This document shows positions 1 to 8,134 of a DNA stretch of 64,000 nt, in pieces. The stretch is from Alkalimonas collagenimarina (GTDB lineage Bacteria; Pseudomonadota; Gammaproteobacteria; Enterobacterales; Alteromonadaceae): NCBI RefSeq assembly GCF_030717845.1, contig NZ_JAUZVZ010000008.1, positions 113,829 through 177,828 of the forward strand. Direction: 5' to 3'. Both the position numbers and the translations under genes were made by a program. Position 1 is the stretch's first letter; the number at the start of each line of letters is the position of its first letter. The notes under the pieces are model-generated. The model made no database searches. It was not told the origin of the DNA and worked only from the letters and a program-made list of their open reading frames with translations.

Positions 1-141
1 ACCTAAACTATATTGCCCAGAAGACAGCAGATTTTTATAAGCAATTTTAAACTCATTGCTCAATATAAAATCTTTGTGTTTGAAGCTTTGCTCAAAATTA
101 TTTTTTAATTCAGATGCTATTGCGTTTAGGTCTACTAACAT
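1..141 (-). CDS. N-terminal fragment of a gene cut by the window edge, probably the nuclease partner of the methyltransferase
   Basis: The reverse strand is open from an ATG at 141 to the window edge, giving 47 codons that begin MLVDLNAIASELKNNFEQSF. The ATG lies four bases past the methyltransferase stop (146-148), so the two genes look like one operon. The fragment carries no motif I recognise. Genes placed this tightly after a lone C5-cytosine methyltransferase are commonly the cognate type II endonuclease; that is inference from context. The AT-rich composition matches the methyltransferase and differs from genes further right. Confidence 0.55.
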   Translation of the reverse strand, partial: MLVDLNAIASELKNNFEQSFKHKDFILSNEFKIAYKNLLSSGQYSLG

Positions 142-145
142 TCAG

Positions 146-1378
146 CTATTCCATTAGTTTTTTAATTTGAAATGCAATACTCGTAATCACTGGCACAGTA
201 ACACTATTCCCAAATTGCTTGTATGCTTGAGTATTAGACTGCGATGGTTTGAAACTATCAGGGAACCCTTGTAATCGTGCTGCTTCACGAGTACTCAATT
301 TTCTTGGATTTGCGCCATTCTGTGCGATGAGTATCTCACTACCGTCTTTATAATAACGCGCAGAAATAGTGTTAGTGTATGGCGAATCTTCAGTAACGAG
401 ACCAAAGCCAAATCCTTTACCATTGCGCTTGTTCTCAATTTTTCTGCGCTGATGGCCATCCCAAAGCCGATCTGAAATTGTCAGTTTGGGATCCGGATTA
501 GCTTCAAGAATATCGCCAACTTTCACCTTATCACTGGTTGGTTTTGGGTATTCAAATGAATCTATCAAACCATCCTGCCATAGTACTATATAAATACGTT
601 GTCTGTTCTGTGGTACCCCAAAGTCTGTTGACTTCAACACCATCTTTTTCGCTTCAGCCTGGATTTGTTTTGCAGAGCCATTGTGGATAACGTCTTTGGA
701 TATATTGCAACTGTACCCAATCCTGGTCAAGGTTTTAAGAATAACCTGCAGAGTATAACCTTTGTCGTGACTAATCAGTCCTTTAACATTTTCAAGTAAT
801 GCAAACTTTGGTTTTTTTGCTTCCAGAATTCTGGCTATATCATGAAATAAGGTTCCGCGGGTATCGTGAATCCCTAACTTTAAGCCCGCATGAGAAAATG
901 CCTGGCATGGGAACCCTGCAACCAGAACATCATGATCTGGAATATCAGTGGCATCTATTTTGGTAATATCACCAAACGGAAACTCACCATGGTTGGCGGA
1001 ATAGGTCGCCTGTGCATGTTTCTCAAACTCTGACGAAAAAACACATAAACCAGAATTATTCTGAAAACCCAGCCTCATTCCACCGATACCAGCAAAGAGA
1101 TCAATAAATTTAAGTTTGGGGGATGTATCTGGCTTCAATACCAAATGACTGTAGACTAACTCCTTTAAGTTAACCTCGTGTTTTTCAGGTAAAACGTCTT
1201 TTAGTATACCTAAAATAACACTTGCATTGATTCCTTTGTTGCTTGCGAACAAATCACTACCATTTGCCAGAGCATGTAACCATTGATCGACTACTGCTTT
1301 TGAAGAACTGCCTTCCGGAATATATTTCTCTGCAAGAGGAATTAGTGCATTTTCAATTTTATTTAAATAGCTAGTCAC
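146..1378 (-). CDS. DNA (cytosine-5-)-methyltransferase
   Basis: This protein transfers a methyl group from S-adenosylmethionine to C5 of cytosine in DNA, most likely as the protective half of a type II restriction-modification system. The ordered C5-methyltransferase motifs are visible: motif I FIDLFAGIGG at residues 91-100, the catalytic Pro-Cys in AGFPCQAFSHAG with Cys158, ENVKGL (motif VI), QNRQRIY (motif VIII), and a C-terminal RLQGFPDSF and QFGNSVTVPV pair (motifs IX and X). An extra N-terminal stretch of about 88 residues precedes motif I; its role is unknown. Length (410 aa) is normal. The gene is AT-rich compared with the rest of the window, which suggests acquisition by transfer. 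The target site cannot be read from sequence. Confidence 0.95.
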   Translation of the reverse strand: MTSYLNKIENALIPLAEKYIPEGSSSKAVVDQWLHALANGSDLFASNKGINASVILGILKDVLPEKHEVNLKELVYSHLVLKPDTSPKLKFIDLFAGIGGMRLGFQNNSGLCVFSSEFEKHAQATYSANHGEFPFGDITKIDATDIPDHDVLVAGFPCQAFSHAGLKLGIHDTRGTLFHDIARILEAKKPKFALLENVKGLISHDKGYTLQVILKTLTRIGYSCNISKDVIHNGSAKQIQAEAKKMVLKSTDFGVPQNRQRIYIVLWQDGLIDSFEYPKPTSDKVKVGDILEANPDPKLTISDRLWDGHQRRKIENKRNGKGFGFGLVTEDSPYTNTISARYYKDGSEILIAQNGANPRKLSTREAARLQGFPDSFKPSQSNTQAYKQFGNSVTVPVITSIAFQIKKLME

Positions 1379-1525
1379 GTGATATCTCTGATTACTTCTT
1401 GATTCAATTGAGTTTGTTGCTATTTTCAGCAGTTCGCAGGGTAGATTTACCCTTCGCGCATAGCCGGAATTGATTATAAAGACAAGGTAACAGAGTTTAC
1501 AGTGATAAGTATTACTTTATGAGTT

Positions 1526-1735
1526 TTAGCTCCCAATTATATTCGCGGTTGCTACCTGTAGCGCGCCAGCGATACTGAATTCCAGACCTGAATCAAATTC
1601 TATTCCATTCTTACACGCCGACCATAAATACCCACCAGTCCAGTGATCGGGGTTGTCTTCAATGAAGATGGTATAGTCGCCTAGCTCTTCCTCGTAAGGG
1701 ATTTGTATATCGATTGCTTCGTTGGCTGCCATCAT
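1526..1735 (-). CDS. Small hypothetical acidic protein
   Basis: This is an unrecognised 69-residue product containing YTIFIEDNPDHWTGGYLW and a single Cys. I chose the ATG at 1735 because a GGAG motif sits eight bases upstream of it on the reverse strand; the frame stays open to a GTG at 1795, which has no evident ribosome-binding site. It has no signal peptide or membrane segment. It lies between the methyltransferase and the HipA-like gene in accessory DNA, separated from both. Function unknown; the coding call rests on the open frame and ribosome-binding site only. Confidence 0.45.
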   Translation of the reverse strand: MMAANEAIDIQIPYEEELGDYTIFIEDNPDHWTGGYLWSACKNGIEFDSGLEFSIAGALQVATANIIGS

Positions 1736-1983
1736 GTTCAAGTCTCCGGTTGTGAAGAATCTTGTAGTATCCGGCATTGCTGGTTTTTGCACCACGGACG
1801 ATAAGTCACAATACAGTATTTCACATTGCTCGTTGTCATCAACCCATAAACCATTTCTATTTGCTGTATTGGTGGTTTAATGTCGTGGTGCTAACTTTCT
1901 GCAATACGGGTAAGGCTGAGTGCCTTTGGTGATTTTCCTGAGAGTTCAATTACTTTTCACACTACCAGCCCGGCCCGTGCAGA

Positions 1984-3282
1984 TTAACCAAGCAAAGCTT
2001 TATTCTCCTGCCGGCACTTAGTCAACTGGGTACTGATCGTCTGAATGGTGTTTTTCGATATGCCAAGCTCTTGGGCAATTTCGCTAAACTGGCTGATGGT
2101 ATCGACGATGTGTTGTATGTGCTGTTGTGCCTTTCGCCAATCGCTATAGCCACTACTGGCTGCGAGTTTTTGCATGGCTTTAAGCGGAGGTGTTTTGCCA
2201 AAGCCAGAGAAAGCGGTAGCGTGCTCGTTGAATGGATGGGGGCTGAACGTTACATCGTAAAAAGGCGCTGGCTGCCAGCGGCCTTGATCATCTTGCAAAA
2301 AAGCCCAGTTTTTACTGTGATCATCCTGGTTGCAGGCAAATAAATTAAAGATAGCACGACGAAACTGTAGCTGACCAACGGCTGGCGACTGGCAGAGCTG
2401 GCGGCTGGCTTTGATTAAGTCGAGGTAATCCAGGCTCGGCGTTCGAAAATCGGCATCAAGCAACCCACAAGCACTGTGCAGGTGCAAACGGCCGGGCTGA
2501 AGCTGCTCATTCTCAGTATTTTTGCACCAATCAAAGCGTTTCAGGGCGAGCCAGCGACGTGGCCCGCTGGGCGTAGCGACATCAATAAGGCGCCATTCTG
2601 GCGGTTGCAAACTGGCTTTGTCTGCCATGGCCAGGTATACCGCTTCGCACATGCCTTCTTCGTGGCCGAGTGCCAGCTGGCTGGAGGTAAACTTCACCAG
2701 CCAGGCCTCGTCGCCTGCTTTGGCGAAGGTGCGGCAGTGTTCCGGTTGCCCGGCAGCGAAGTACAGTTGTGCTTTTGGTCTGGCACCACCAGAGCTGCCA
2801 GCTGCGACGAGGGCCGTCAGAACGTCATCAGTCTGGCCATCGAACAGCGCTTGCGCCTCCATGCCAAGACTCACTATATCAACTTCGGTAGAGTGCTCAG
2901 GCTGGTAAGCAGAAGCAGGTGCATAACTTAATGCGCCCATGCCATGGTTACCAACAAAAGCCAGCCTATCCATGGCAGTCAGTTGGCTGGGTAAAATTCC
3001 GTGCTGTCGGAATACCCTGTCTTGTAATAACAGGCCCCAGCCATCCGGCAAACTGTCGGCAAATACCCCGTGCAGACCAGCATGAGGCTTCACTGGCGCG
3101 GGATGAAGCTGGCCAGTCGCGGGCAAAAGAAATGGAGACAGGGAGCCGAATTGCTGTAGATAAGCCGTGTCGTATTGAAAAAAAACACCCCGGCGGTTTT
3201 GCGCCAAAATTCCGACCGGCAGGGTTTCGCCGGTGATTAGAGTGCGCTGGACAGTCAGTTTTTGTACGGGTTTAAAGGTCAT
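1984..3282 (-). CDS. HipA-like serine/threonine kinase (toxin of a HipBA-type module)
   Basis: HipA kinases are toxins that phosphorylate translation factors such as glutamyl-tRNA synthetase and bring on dormancy. Here the 432-residue protein has a HipA N-terminal region, then SSGGARPKA (ATP-binding loop, about residue 165), the catalytic NQDDHSKNW segment with its HipA-type Asp-Asp-His, and FYDVTFSP as the metal-binding motif. The kinase core therefore looks intact. Its ATG overlaps the last codons of the upstream HipB-like gene by 11 bases, typical of a translationally coupled pair. The actual target is unknown. Confidence 0.88.
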   Translation of the reverse strand: MTFKPVQKLTVQRTLITGETLPVGILAQNRRGVFFQYDTAYLQQFGSLSPFLLPATGQLHPAPVKPHAGLHGVFADSLPDGWGLLLQDRVFRQHGILPSQLTAMDRLAFVGNHGMGALSYAPASAYQPEHSTEVDIVSLGMEAQALFDGQTDDVLTALVAAGSSGGARPKAQLYFAAGQPEHCRTFAKAGDEAWLVKFTSSQLALGHEEGMCEAVYLAMADKASLQPPEWRLIDVATPSGPRRWLALKRFDWCKNTENEQLQPGRLHLHSACGLLDADFRTPSLDYLDLIKASRQLCQSPAVGQLQFRRAIFNLFACNQDDHSKNWAFLQDDQGRWQPAPFYDVTFSPHPFNEHATAFSGFGKTPPLKAMQKLAASSGYSDWRKAQQHIQHIVDTISQFSEIAQELGISKNTIQTISTQLTKCRQENKALLG

Positions 3283-3565
3283 CGCGCAGCACTTCCTCTA
3301 TAGAGCCGGGCAGAGCCGCATGACGTGCTGGCTCTTGGGTGAGTGCGTATAAACGCTGTAAGTCATCAAGCGATTGCCACAACAACAGCAGTTGGCGCAA
3401 AGAAATCTGGCCGGTTAGCTCAAATTTCTTGATGGTTGGCGCTGGCACTGTACTGCGCTCTGCCAGCGCAGCGCGGGACAGCCCGGCTTGTTCACGCTGT
3501 GCACGCAGATGCGCAGCAAATGCCTGTTGTACATCGGTATCGTCAAGTAATGGAAGATCTGCCAC
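3272..3565 (-). CDS. HipB-like Xre-family antitoxin and autoregulator
   Basis: This is a 97-residue helix-turn-helix protein of the Cro/C1-Xre type: AHLRAQREQAGLSRAALAER followed by STVPAPTIKKFE covers the DNA-binding helices (about residues 17-50). It is expected to neutralise the HipA-like kinase and repress the operon. The start is GTG at 3565, supported by an AAAGGTG ribosome-binding site just upstream. It is the first gene of the pair and overlaps the kinase gene. A perfect palindrome upstream is the likely operator. Confidence 0.85.
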   Translation of the reverse strand: MADLPLLDDTDVQQAFAAHLRAQREQAGLSRAALAERSTVPAPTIKKFELTGQISLRQLLLLWQSLDDLQRLYALTQEPARHAALPGSIEEVLRDDL

Positions 3566-3583
3566 TAAAACACCTTTATGGGA

Positions 3584-3602
3584 TATAATAGTGTCTATTA
3601 TA
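3584..3602. promoter_or_regulatory. Palindromic operator upstream of the hipBA-like pair
   Basis: A perfect inverted repeat TATAATAG-TGT-CTATTATA (8-bp arms, 3-bp spacer) lies 19 bases upstream of the antitoxin GTG. On the reverse strand the right arm reads TATAAT, a consensus -10 box, so a bound repressor would cover the promoter. HipB-type antitoxins bind palindromes of this general kind; binding here is inference. Confidence 0.6.
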
Positions 3603-3646
3603 GCCTATATCAGGGCAGTATGGATATTATTGTATCTTTCACTGTT

Positions 3647-4180
3647 TTACATCAGAAGCCTTTTGATCAGTTCAGACAGCCGCACAATCTTCTCATTGTT
3701 CAGCTGCCGGTAATCAAAGTAGGGGCATACCAGCAACCGGTTGCTGGTATCTATCGCGAACTCCTGATTCAGCCAGTTTAGCTGTGCGGCTAAGCCCTGG
3801 TTGAGCAGGTGTTTGGCGTGGGTGCGCCCGGCAATAATATGGATAGTAGCTTCTGCCGGGTTCAGCTCTGGCGGGCTGAATAGTAAGGCGGTGTTGCTGC
3901 GTTGCTGCAGCAGGTGCTGATCGCGATACTGTTGCCAGCTGCTGGCCTGTTGGCTGAAAGCAAACTGCCTGGGATCTAAAGCAAACAACAATTTGCTGTA
4001 CACGTTAAACAGCTTGCGCCAGCCGTTGCCGCAAGCTGCGTTAATGCTGTCGATTTCACCGCGGCATAAAGACTGCACTGCGGTCAAATCAGCATATTCT
4101 TGCATCGGTGGACGTTTAGCGACGTACACCCGAAAGCTCGCCTGAGGGTCACCAAGACCCATTGTGGGTATTTTCTGCAT
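3647..4180 (-). CDS. DUF6942-like conserved hypothetical protein
   Basis: This 177-residue cytosolic protein has no signal peptide or membrane segment. The stretch CGNGWRKLFNVYSKLL and the opening MGLGDP...RVYVAKRPP resemble, from memory, a conserved family of marine gammaproteobacteria now labelled DUF6942. A uracil-DNA-glycosylase-like fold has not been shown and no catalytic motif is evident to me. It stands alone, transcribed away from the RidA gene. Family assignment is tentative. Confidence 0.7.
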   Translation of the reverse strand: MQKIPTMGLGDPQASFRVYVAKRPPMQEYADLTAVQSLCRGEIDSINAACGNGWRKLFNVYSKLLFALDPRQFAFSQQASSWQQYRDQHLLQQRSNTALLFSPPELNPAEATIHIIAGRTHAKHLLNQGLAAQLNWLNQEFAIDTSNRLLVCPYFDYRQLNNEKIVRLSELIKRLLM

Positions 4181-4337
4181 AAACGTATTTATGTTGCATC
4201 GTATGGTTTTGTTGTATTTCGGCTAATTTATCACAAAACAAGGTGATACATGCGATGGGCTGTGGTGATTGCTCAGATTGTATTTGCTGTGAATGCTGGT
4301 CATAATCGACGGTATAGCAAAAAACATGGATTGAATC

Positions 4338-4700
4338 ATGCCTCTACAACGTCTTAACCCCAGCCAGCGCTGGTCGGATGCTACTGTTTTTAATGGTATC
4401 GCTCACTTTGTCGAAGTGCCGGAAGATACCTCTGCTGATATGGTCGGCCAGGCCAGGCAGATTTTTCAGCAAGCCGAGCAGACGCTGGCCGCCATTGGCA
4501 GTGATCACAGTCAATTACTCAGCGCGACCATCTATATCACCGACATCAGCCAGGTCGATGCCTTTAATGCGTGTTGGGATGCCTGGTTGCCGGAGGGTGC
4601 AGCACCATCACGGGCTTGCATCAAAGTAGAGCTGCTGGATCCTGCCATGCTGGTAGAAATTGCTTTTGTTGCAGTTTGCTCAGAATCAAAGGAGACATAA
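4338..4700 (+). CDS. RidA family (YjgF/YER057c/UK114) enamine/imine deaminase
   Basis: RidA-family proteins hydrolyse reactive enamine/imine intermediates made by PLP enzymes such as threonine dehydratase. This 120-residue protein shows the family layout, with ATIYITDISQVDAFNACWD in the middle and APSRACIKVEL near the end; the Arg in PSRAC matches the active-site Arg that binds carboxylates in RidA proteins. The match looks closer to the YoaB-type subgroup than to RidA itself. It is followed after 2 bp by a DUF4920 lipoprotein-like gene, probably co-transcribed. Confidence 0.85.
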   Translation: MPLQRLNPSQRWSDATVFNGIAHFVEVPEDTSADMVGQARQIFQQAEQTLAAIGSDHSQLLSATIYITDISQVDAFNACWDAWLPEGAAPSRACIKVELLDPAMLVEIAFVAVCSESKET

Positions 4701-4702
4701 GA

Positions 4703-5089
4703 ATGAACAAACTATTTATTACGTTGGTTGCAGCTGGCTGTTTGTTATCCAGTGTACAGGCTGCGCAGATCCATTTTGGAGACGAAGTGAAGCAAGAGCA
4801 GCTGGTGGCGTTATCCAGTATTCTGGCTGCACCGGAGCAGTATCTTGAGCAGGAGGTGACGGTGCAGGGCACTATTACTGCTGTATGCGAAAAAATGCAC
4901 TGCTGGATGCGCTTTGCTACGAAAGACAATGAGCCGGCTTTCCGGTTAAAAGTGCGGGATGGTGATATGGTGTTTCCGCTCAGTGCTAAAGGTAAAACAG
5001 CTTACGCCACCGGGGTGTTGCAACCATGGCCAGGTAGCGAGGAAGTCCGTTATCAGCTGGTGCCTTCAGCTGTTATGATTGAGCCTTAA
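4703..5089 (+). CDS. DUF4920 family periplasmic protein
   Basis: This is a 128-residue exported protein with signal peptide MNKLFITLVAAGCLLSSVQA. The mature part contains VQGTITAVCEKMHCWMRF, the conserved two-Cys segment of DUF4920 proteins, which have an OB-fold-like domain of unknown function. The ATG at 4703 is chosen for its AAAGGAGAC ribosome-binding site and because it begins the signal peptide; the longer upstream reading frame lies inside the RidA gene. A strong terminator overlaps the stop codon. Confidence 0.8.
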   Translation: MNKLFITLVAAGCLLSSVQAAQIHFGDEVKQEQLVALSSILAAPEQYLEQEVTVQGTITAVCEKMHCWMRFATKDNEPAFRLKVRDGDMVFPLSAKGKTAYATGVLQPWPGSEEVRYQLVPSAVMIEP

Positions 5090-5106
5090 CGGGCTCAATC
5101 TTTTTT
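5078..5106 (+). terminator. Rho-independent terminator of the RidA-DUF4920 operon
   Basis: ATTGAGCC at 5078-5085 pairs with GGCTCAAT at 5092-5099 around a six-base loop, followed by CTTTTTT. The left arm begins inside the coding sequence. Confidence 0.9.
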
Positions 5107-5223
5107 ACTGAGCAAGTAGGTCAGTAATTGCTCAAGCTCTTGCTGATAATTGCGCTGGTTCAGACTGCTATTGTTGACGCGGTTCGATGCAAGCAAAACT
5201 GAAATAATGTTAGTGACAGACAG
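5096..5223 (-). pseudogene. Remnant of a second dsbA: C-terminal end only
   Basis: Read on the reverse strand and ending in TGA at 5096-5098, this stretch encodes NNSSLNQRNYQQELEQLL then TYLLSKKD. The intact DsbA encoded 1.2 kb away ends NNGNLDSRNFATELEQLV then EYLLQKDS, so the two tails align without gaps. Upstream residues (VLLASNR) weakly match the FVVNGKY segment of DsbA. There is no start codon context, thioredoxin domain or CXXC. The left end is masked by a porin terminator. I read it as a decayed or truncated duplicate; the fixed left boundary is approximate. Confidence 0.65.
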
Positions 5224-5224
5224 T

Positions 5225-5248
5225 AAAAAGGGTGCCAGCGGCACCCTT
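5225..5248 (-). terminator. Rho-independent terminator of the porin gene
   Basis: On the reverse strand AAGGGTGCC pairs with GGCACCCTT around a three-base loop and runs into TTTTT. It lies 22 bases after the porin stop codon. Confidence 0.9.
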
Positions 5249-5269
5249 CAAGTGATCAAATCATCTGGC

Positions 5270-6064
5270 TTAGAATTGACCAGTAACGCCCAGATGCCAC
5301 ACATTCAAGCCTGACAGGTCACGGTTGCTGCCGTAGCCAGCTGCCAATGCCCAGTTGTGGTTGAAGAAGTGCTTGGCTTTGAAGCCGTAGCTTTTGCTGC
5401 GATCATAGCTTACCGCAACAGATGTCATGCGAGTGAAGTAGTAACCCACTTCGGCTTCCCAGTTGTTTTTCATGCCTTCCAGGCGTTCAAACTCAGCACC
5501 AACAGTGATAAAGCGATCATTGCCCAGAGCTGAGAAATATTTGCTGCTGATGCTGTGATAGTCGAAGTCATCATCGGTGCTGGCAGTAAAACCGATATAG
5601 TCATTGCCCTCGAGCTGCACGTTGTAACCGGCAGAGAAGAGATAGGAGGTGCTGCCACTGCGTGGGCGCGTGGCTTCAGCGCGGACAACGAAGTCATCTG
5701 AAATTAAGTAACCCAAACCAAGCGTATTCGCATGCATACCACTGCTACGAGCATGGCCAGCAGAAACGATCAGATTGTTATCGGCGAAGTACTCACCGCC
5801 AACAGCCCACAGGTTGGTGCCATCAAAACGGGCATAACCGGCTTGAACATTCGATGTTTTGTTGATGTACTCAAACTGATCCAAAGGGCCTAGTACAGTC
5901 TTACGATCCAGAAAGTAAGTGCCTTCTAAAGCGCGCACATTGGTCGAGCTACCGCTGTAGCGGATGTGATCCCACTCCAGAGAAGAGATCAGCTGATAGT
6001 CATTAGCGATAGCAGAGGCAGAGGCTACAACTGCGACGAATGGAAGTGCGTATTTTAACATCAT
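5270..6064 (-). CDS. Putative outer-membrane porin
   Basis: This is a 264-residue exported protein with signal peptide LKYALPFVAVVASASAIA, followed by alternating beta-strand sequence and a terminal Phe (HLGVTGQF), the signature of outer-membrane barrels. It resembles the short putative porins of Shewanella and Alteromonas relatives. The start at 6064 is preferred over one ten codons earlier because AAGGACA lies eight bases upstream of it and the signal peptide then begins properly. Substrate unknown. It is monocistronic, ending at a strong terminator. Confidence 0.8.
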   Translation of the reverse strand: MMLKYALPFVAVVASASAIANDYQLISSLEWDHIRYSGSSTNVRALEGTYFLDRKTVLGPLDQFEYINKTSNVQAGYARFDGTNLWAVGGEYFADNNLIVSAGHARSSGMHANTLGLGYLISDDFVVRAEATRPRSGSTSYLFSAGYNVQLEGNDYIGFTASTDDDFDYHSISSKYFSALGNDRFITVGAEFERLEGMKNNWEAEVGYYFTRMTSVAVSYDRSKSYGFKAKHFFNHNWALAAGYGSNRDLSGLNVWHLGVTGQF

Positions 6065-6342
6065 TGTATTATGTCCTTGTCCAGTGAATGTCACGGCGGC
6101 GGATTCTATGGTAGCAATAATGTAATGTAAAGTTTTTTGTTGTAATAAATGAGGTTTATAAGTTAACCGTTTGTTTTTTGCTCGGGTTGGTTGTTTATTG
6201 GCCGATCTGGAGCAGACTTTGTCTTAACTGGCTTGCTCTCTTGCGGATAAGAGCCGTTGTATAGTGCGAATGATCATGCGAAGGTTTGGGTTTTACTTTA
6301 TGAGTACATCAGTCGGGGAGAGAGAAAGGCTCTTTATGTGCT

Positions 6343-6368
6343 GAACAGGCTGCCAATTCAGCCTGTTC
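6343..6368 (-). terminator. Hairpin downstream of dsbA
   Basis: GAACAGGCTG and CAGCCTGTTC form a perfect 10-bp stem with a six-base loop, 12 bases after the dsbA stop. No U-tract follows on either strand, so it may stabilise the 3' end rather than terminate on its own. Confidence 0.5.
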
Positions 6369-6380
6369 CGAAAGGGGTTA

Positions 6381-7022
6381 TTAACTGTCTTTTTGTAGCA
6401 AATACTCGACCAACTGCTCCAGTTCTGTCGCAAAGTTGCGGCTGTCTAAATTGCCGTTGTTGATTTTGTACTTGCCGTTTACTACAAAGGTGGGTACTCC
6501 GGTTAACACCCGTGCACGGGATAACTCATTTTGTTCGTTGCGCATCACCGTAGCCCCCATTCGTACTGAGAAACTATTGATTTGCTTGTCGTAATCATCA
6601 GCACTGATACCGACTCCCAAAGCAATAGAGCGGACATCACTATCGTTACGAATTTGATTACGTTGGCGGTGAAGGTGATTAAAAACGGCGGTAGAGAATT
6701 GGTCGGCTGTGCCATGAGCTTTGGCAACCAGATAGGCACGGGCCAGCGTATTCTGTACCTCAGGGGAGGCTCCACGGACAAAATCTACATGAACCTTTTT
6801 GAACTCTGCACCCTCTGGCAAGTTACTGCTTAACTGTTGTACCAGTGGCTCAATCGATGCACAGCCACCACAGAAGTAGGAAAAATACTCTTTTAATTCA
6901 GGCTTACTAGTGGCTTGCTCGGCAATCACGTCGTAGTGGGTACCTTGCACAAACTGTTGTGCGAAAGCCGAAGCACTAAACAGCAGACTGAGCGTAAACG
7001 CTGCAAATAGCTTTTTCATCAT
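6381..7022 (-). CDS. dsbA: Thiol:disulfide interchange protein DsbA with a CGGC active site
   Basis: DsbA introduces disulfide bonds into periplasmic proteins and is reoxidised by DsbB. The 213-residue precursor has signal peptide MMKKLFAAFTLSLLFSASAFA, a thioredoxin fold with active site Cys51-Gly-Gly-Cys54 in FSYFCGGCAS, and the cis-proline loop GVPTF (Pro178). Canonical DsbA carries CPHC, so CGGC is unusual and should change redox potential. It sits downstream of srkA with 78 bp between them, the same order as in E. coli. GAGGAAG six bases upstream supports the start. Confidence 0.9.
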   Translation of the reverse strand: MMKKLFAAFTLSLLFSASAFAQQFVQGTHYDVIAEQATSKPELKEYFSYFCGGCASIEPLVQQLSSNLPEGAEFKKVHVDFVRGASPEVQNTLARAYLVAKAHGTADQFSTAVFNHLHRQRNQIRNDSDVRSIALGVGISADDYDKQINSFSVRMGATVMRNEQNELSRARVLTGVPTFVVNGKYKINNGNLDSRNFATELEQLVEYLLQKDS

Positions 7023-7100
7023 TATTTACTTCCTCAAAAAGATACATCATGTTGTGGGCTAGCCTAGCAAAAAAAGGCGGAATTGAACATTGCTTCAGGA

Positions 7101-8096
7101 TTAATAACCCGGTTGCAGCGACAATGGTGGTTGTTGCAGCAGAAACAATTGTTCTTTCAGTACCAAAATTTGTTGCTCCCAGTATTTGTCTGTTGCAAAC
7201 CAGGGAAAGTTCATTGCAAAGGCCGGATCTTGCCATCGTCTTGCCAGCCAGGCCATGTAGTGGATCATACGCATGGCACGCAGGGGTTCGATCAGTTTTA
7301 GTTCTGCCGGGTTAAAGTCACAGAATTGTTGGTATTCTTCCAACATAATATCCAGATATAGTAGTTGGTCACTGCGCTCACCGGATAGCATCATCCAGAT
7401 ATCCTGTATCGCCGGCCCCATGCGACAATCATCCAGATCGACAAAAAATGGTCCTTGCTGATCAATAAATAAATTGCCTGCATGGCAATCGCCGTGTAGT
7501 CGGAGCAGCTCAGTCGGTTGATAGTGCTGACTGGCTTGTGCAATCACCATATCGAGTATAGTAAAAAAAGGCTGCTGCAAGCTATCTGGAATAAAAGGGC
7601 AGCTACTCAGCACGATGCGGCTTTGATGCAAATGACTGTCAGCACTGAATGCCGGACGATGCGTGAAAGTGCTGGCTTTGCCAACCTGGTGTAAACGACC
7701 GAGAAAGCGGCCGAGCATAGCCAACTGCTCTTCGTTATCGGTTTCGAGTGTGCGGCCTCCCCGGCTGGGGAACAATGCGAAATAACCACCGGCATAAGGC
7801 AGTACCGATTGACCATTCAATTGGATGGGAGCAACGACTGGCACATCGGCAGCGGCTAACTCAAAGGTGAAGTCATGCTCTTCCTGTAATTGTGCAAGGC
7901 TCCAGCGTTCAGGACGGTAAAACTTGACCACCCAGCGTTGGATCCCCGGTGCGGCTTCAAGCTCGCCGCGGAATTGGTAAACCCGGTTCTCATAGCTATT
8001 GAGAGCGGTTAAACCAGAGTCGATGACCATGCCATACTGCTCAAGCGCATCCAGCACCGTATCGGGTGTCAACGAGGTGAAACAAAAAGCAGACAT
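7101..8096 (-). CDS. srkA: Stress response kinase A (YihE family)
   Basis: SrkA is a Ser/Thr kinase of the aminoglycoside-phosphotransferase fold linked to envelope stress and protection from programmed death. The 331-residue protein shows the family marks: NSYENRVYQF, VVKFYRPERW (nucleotide-binding Lys), catalytic LHGDCHAGN, and the metal-binding FVDLDDCRMGP. The ATG at 8096 is chosen because GGAGCT precedes it and it matches the E. coli protein start; the frame is open nine codons further. It probably forms an operon with dsbA, as in E. coli where this arrangement belongs to the Cpx response. Confidence 0.92.
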   Translation of the reverse strand: MSAFCFTSLTPDTVLDALEQYGMVIDSGLTALNSYENRVYQFRGELEAAPGIQRWVVKFYRPERWSLAQLQEEHDFTFELAAADVPVVAPIQLNGQSVLPYAGGYFALFPSRGGRTLETDNEEQLAMLGRFLGRLHQVGKASTFTHRPAFSADSHLHQSRIVLSSCPFIPDSLQQPFFTILDMVIAQASQHYQPTELLRLHGDCHAGNLFIDQQGPFFVDLDDCRMGPAIQDIWMMLSGERSDQLLYLDIMLEEYQQFCDFNPAELKLIEPLRAMRMIHYMAWLARRWQDPAFAMNFPWFATDKYWEQQILVLKEQLFLLQQPPLSLQPGY

Positions 8097-8134
8097 AGAG
8101 CTCCGGCAGTCGCTGCAAGACAAGGAATACAGCG

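Noticed and set aside
2476..2931. Open frames on the plus strand inside the HipA-like gene
   Set aside because: They are antisense to a gene with intact kinase motifs, have no ribosome-binding sites and encode no recognisable domains.
4181..4215. ATAAACGTATTTAT as another copy of the sugar-regulator operator
   Set aside because: The half-sites differ from TGAATA at several positions and the flanking genes are unrelated to sugar use.
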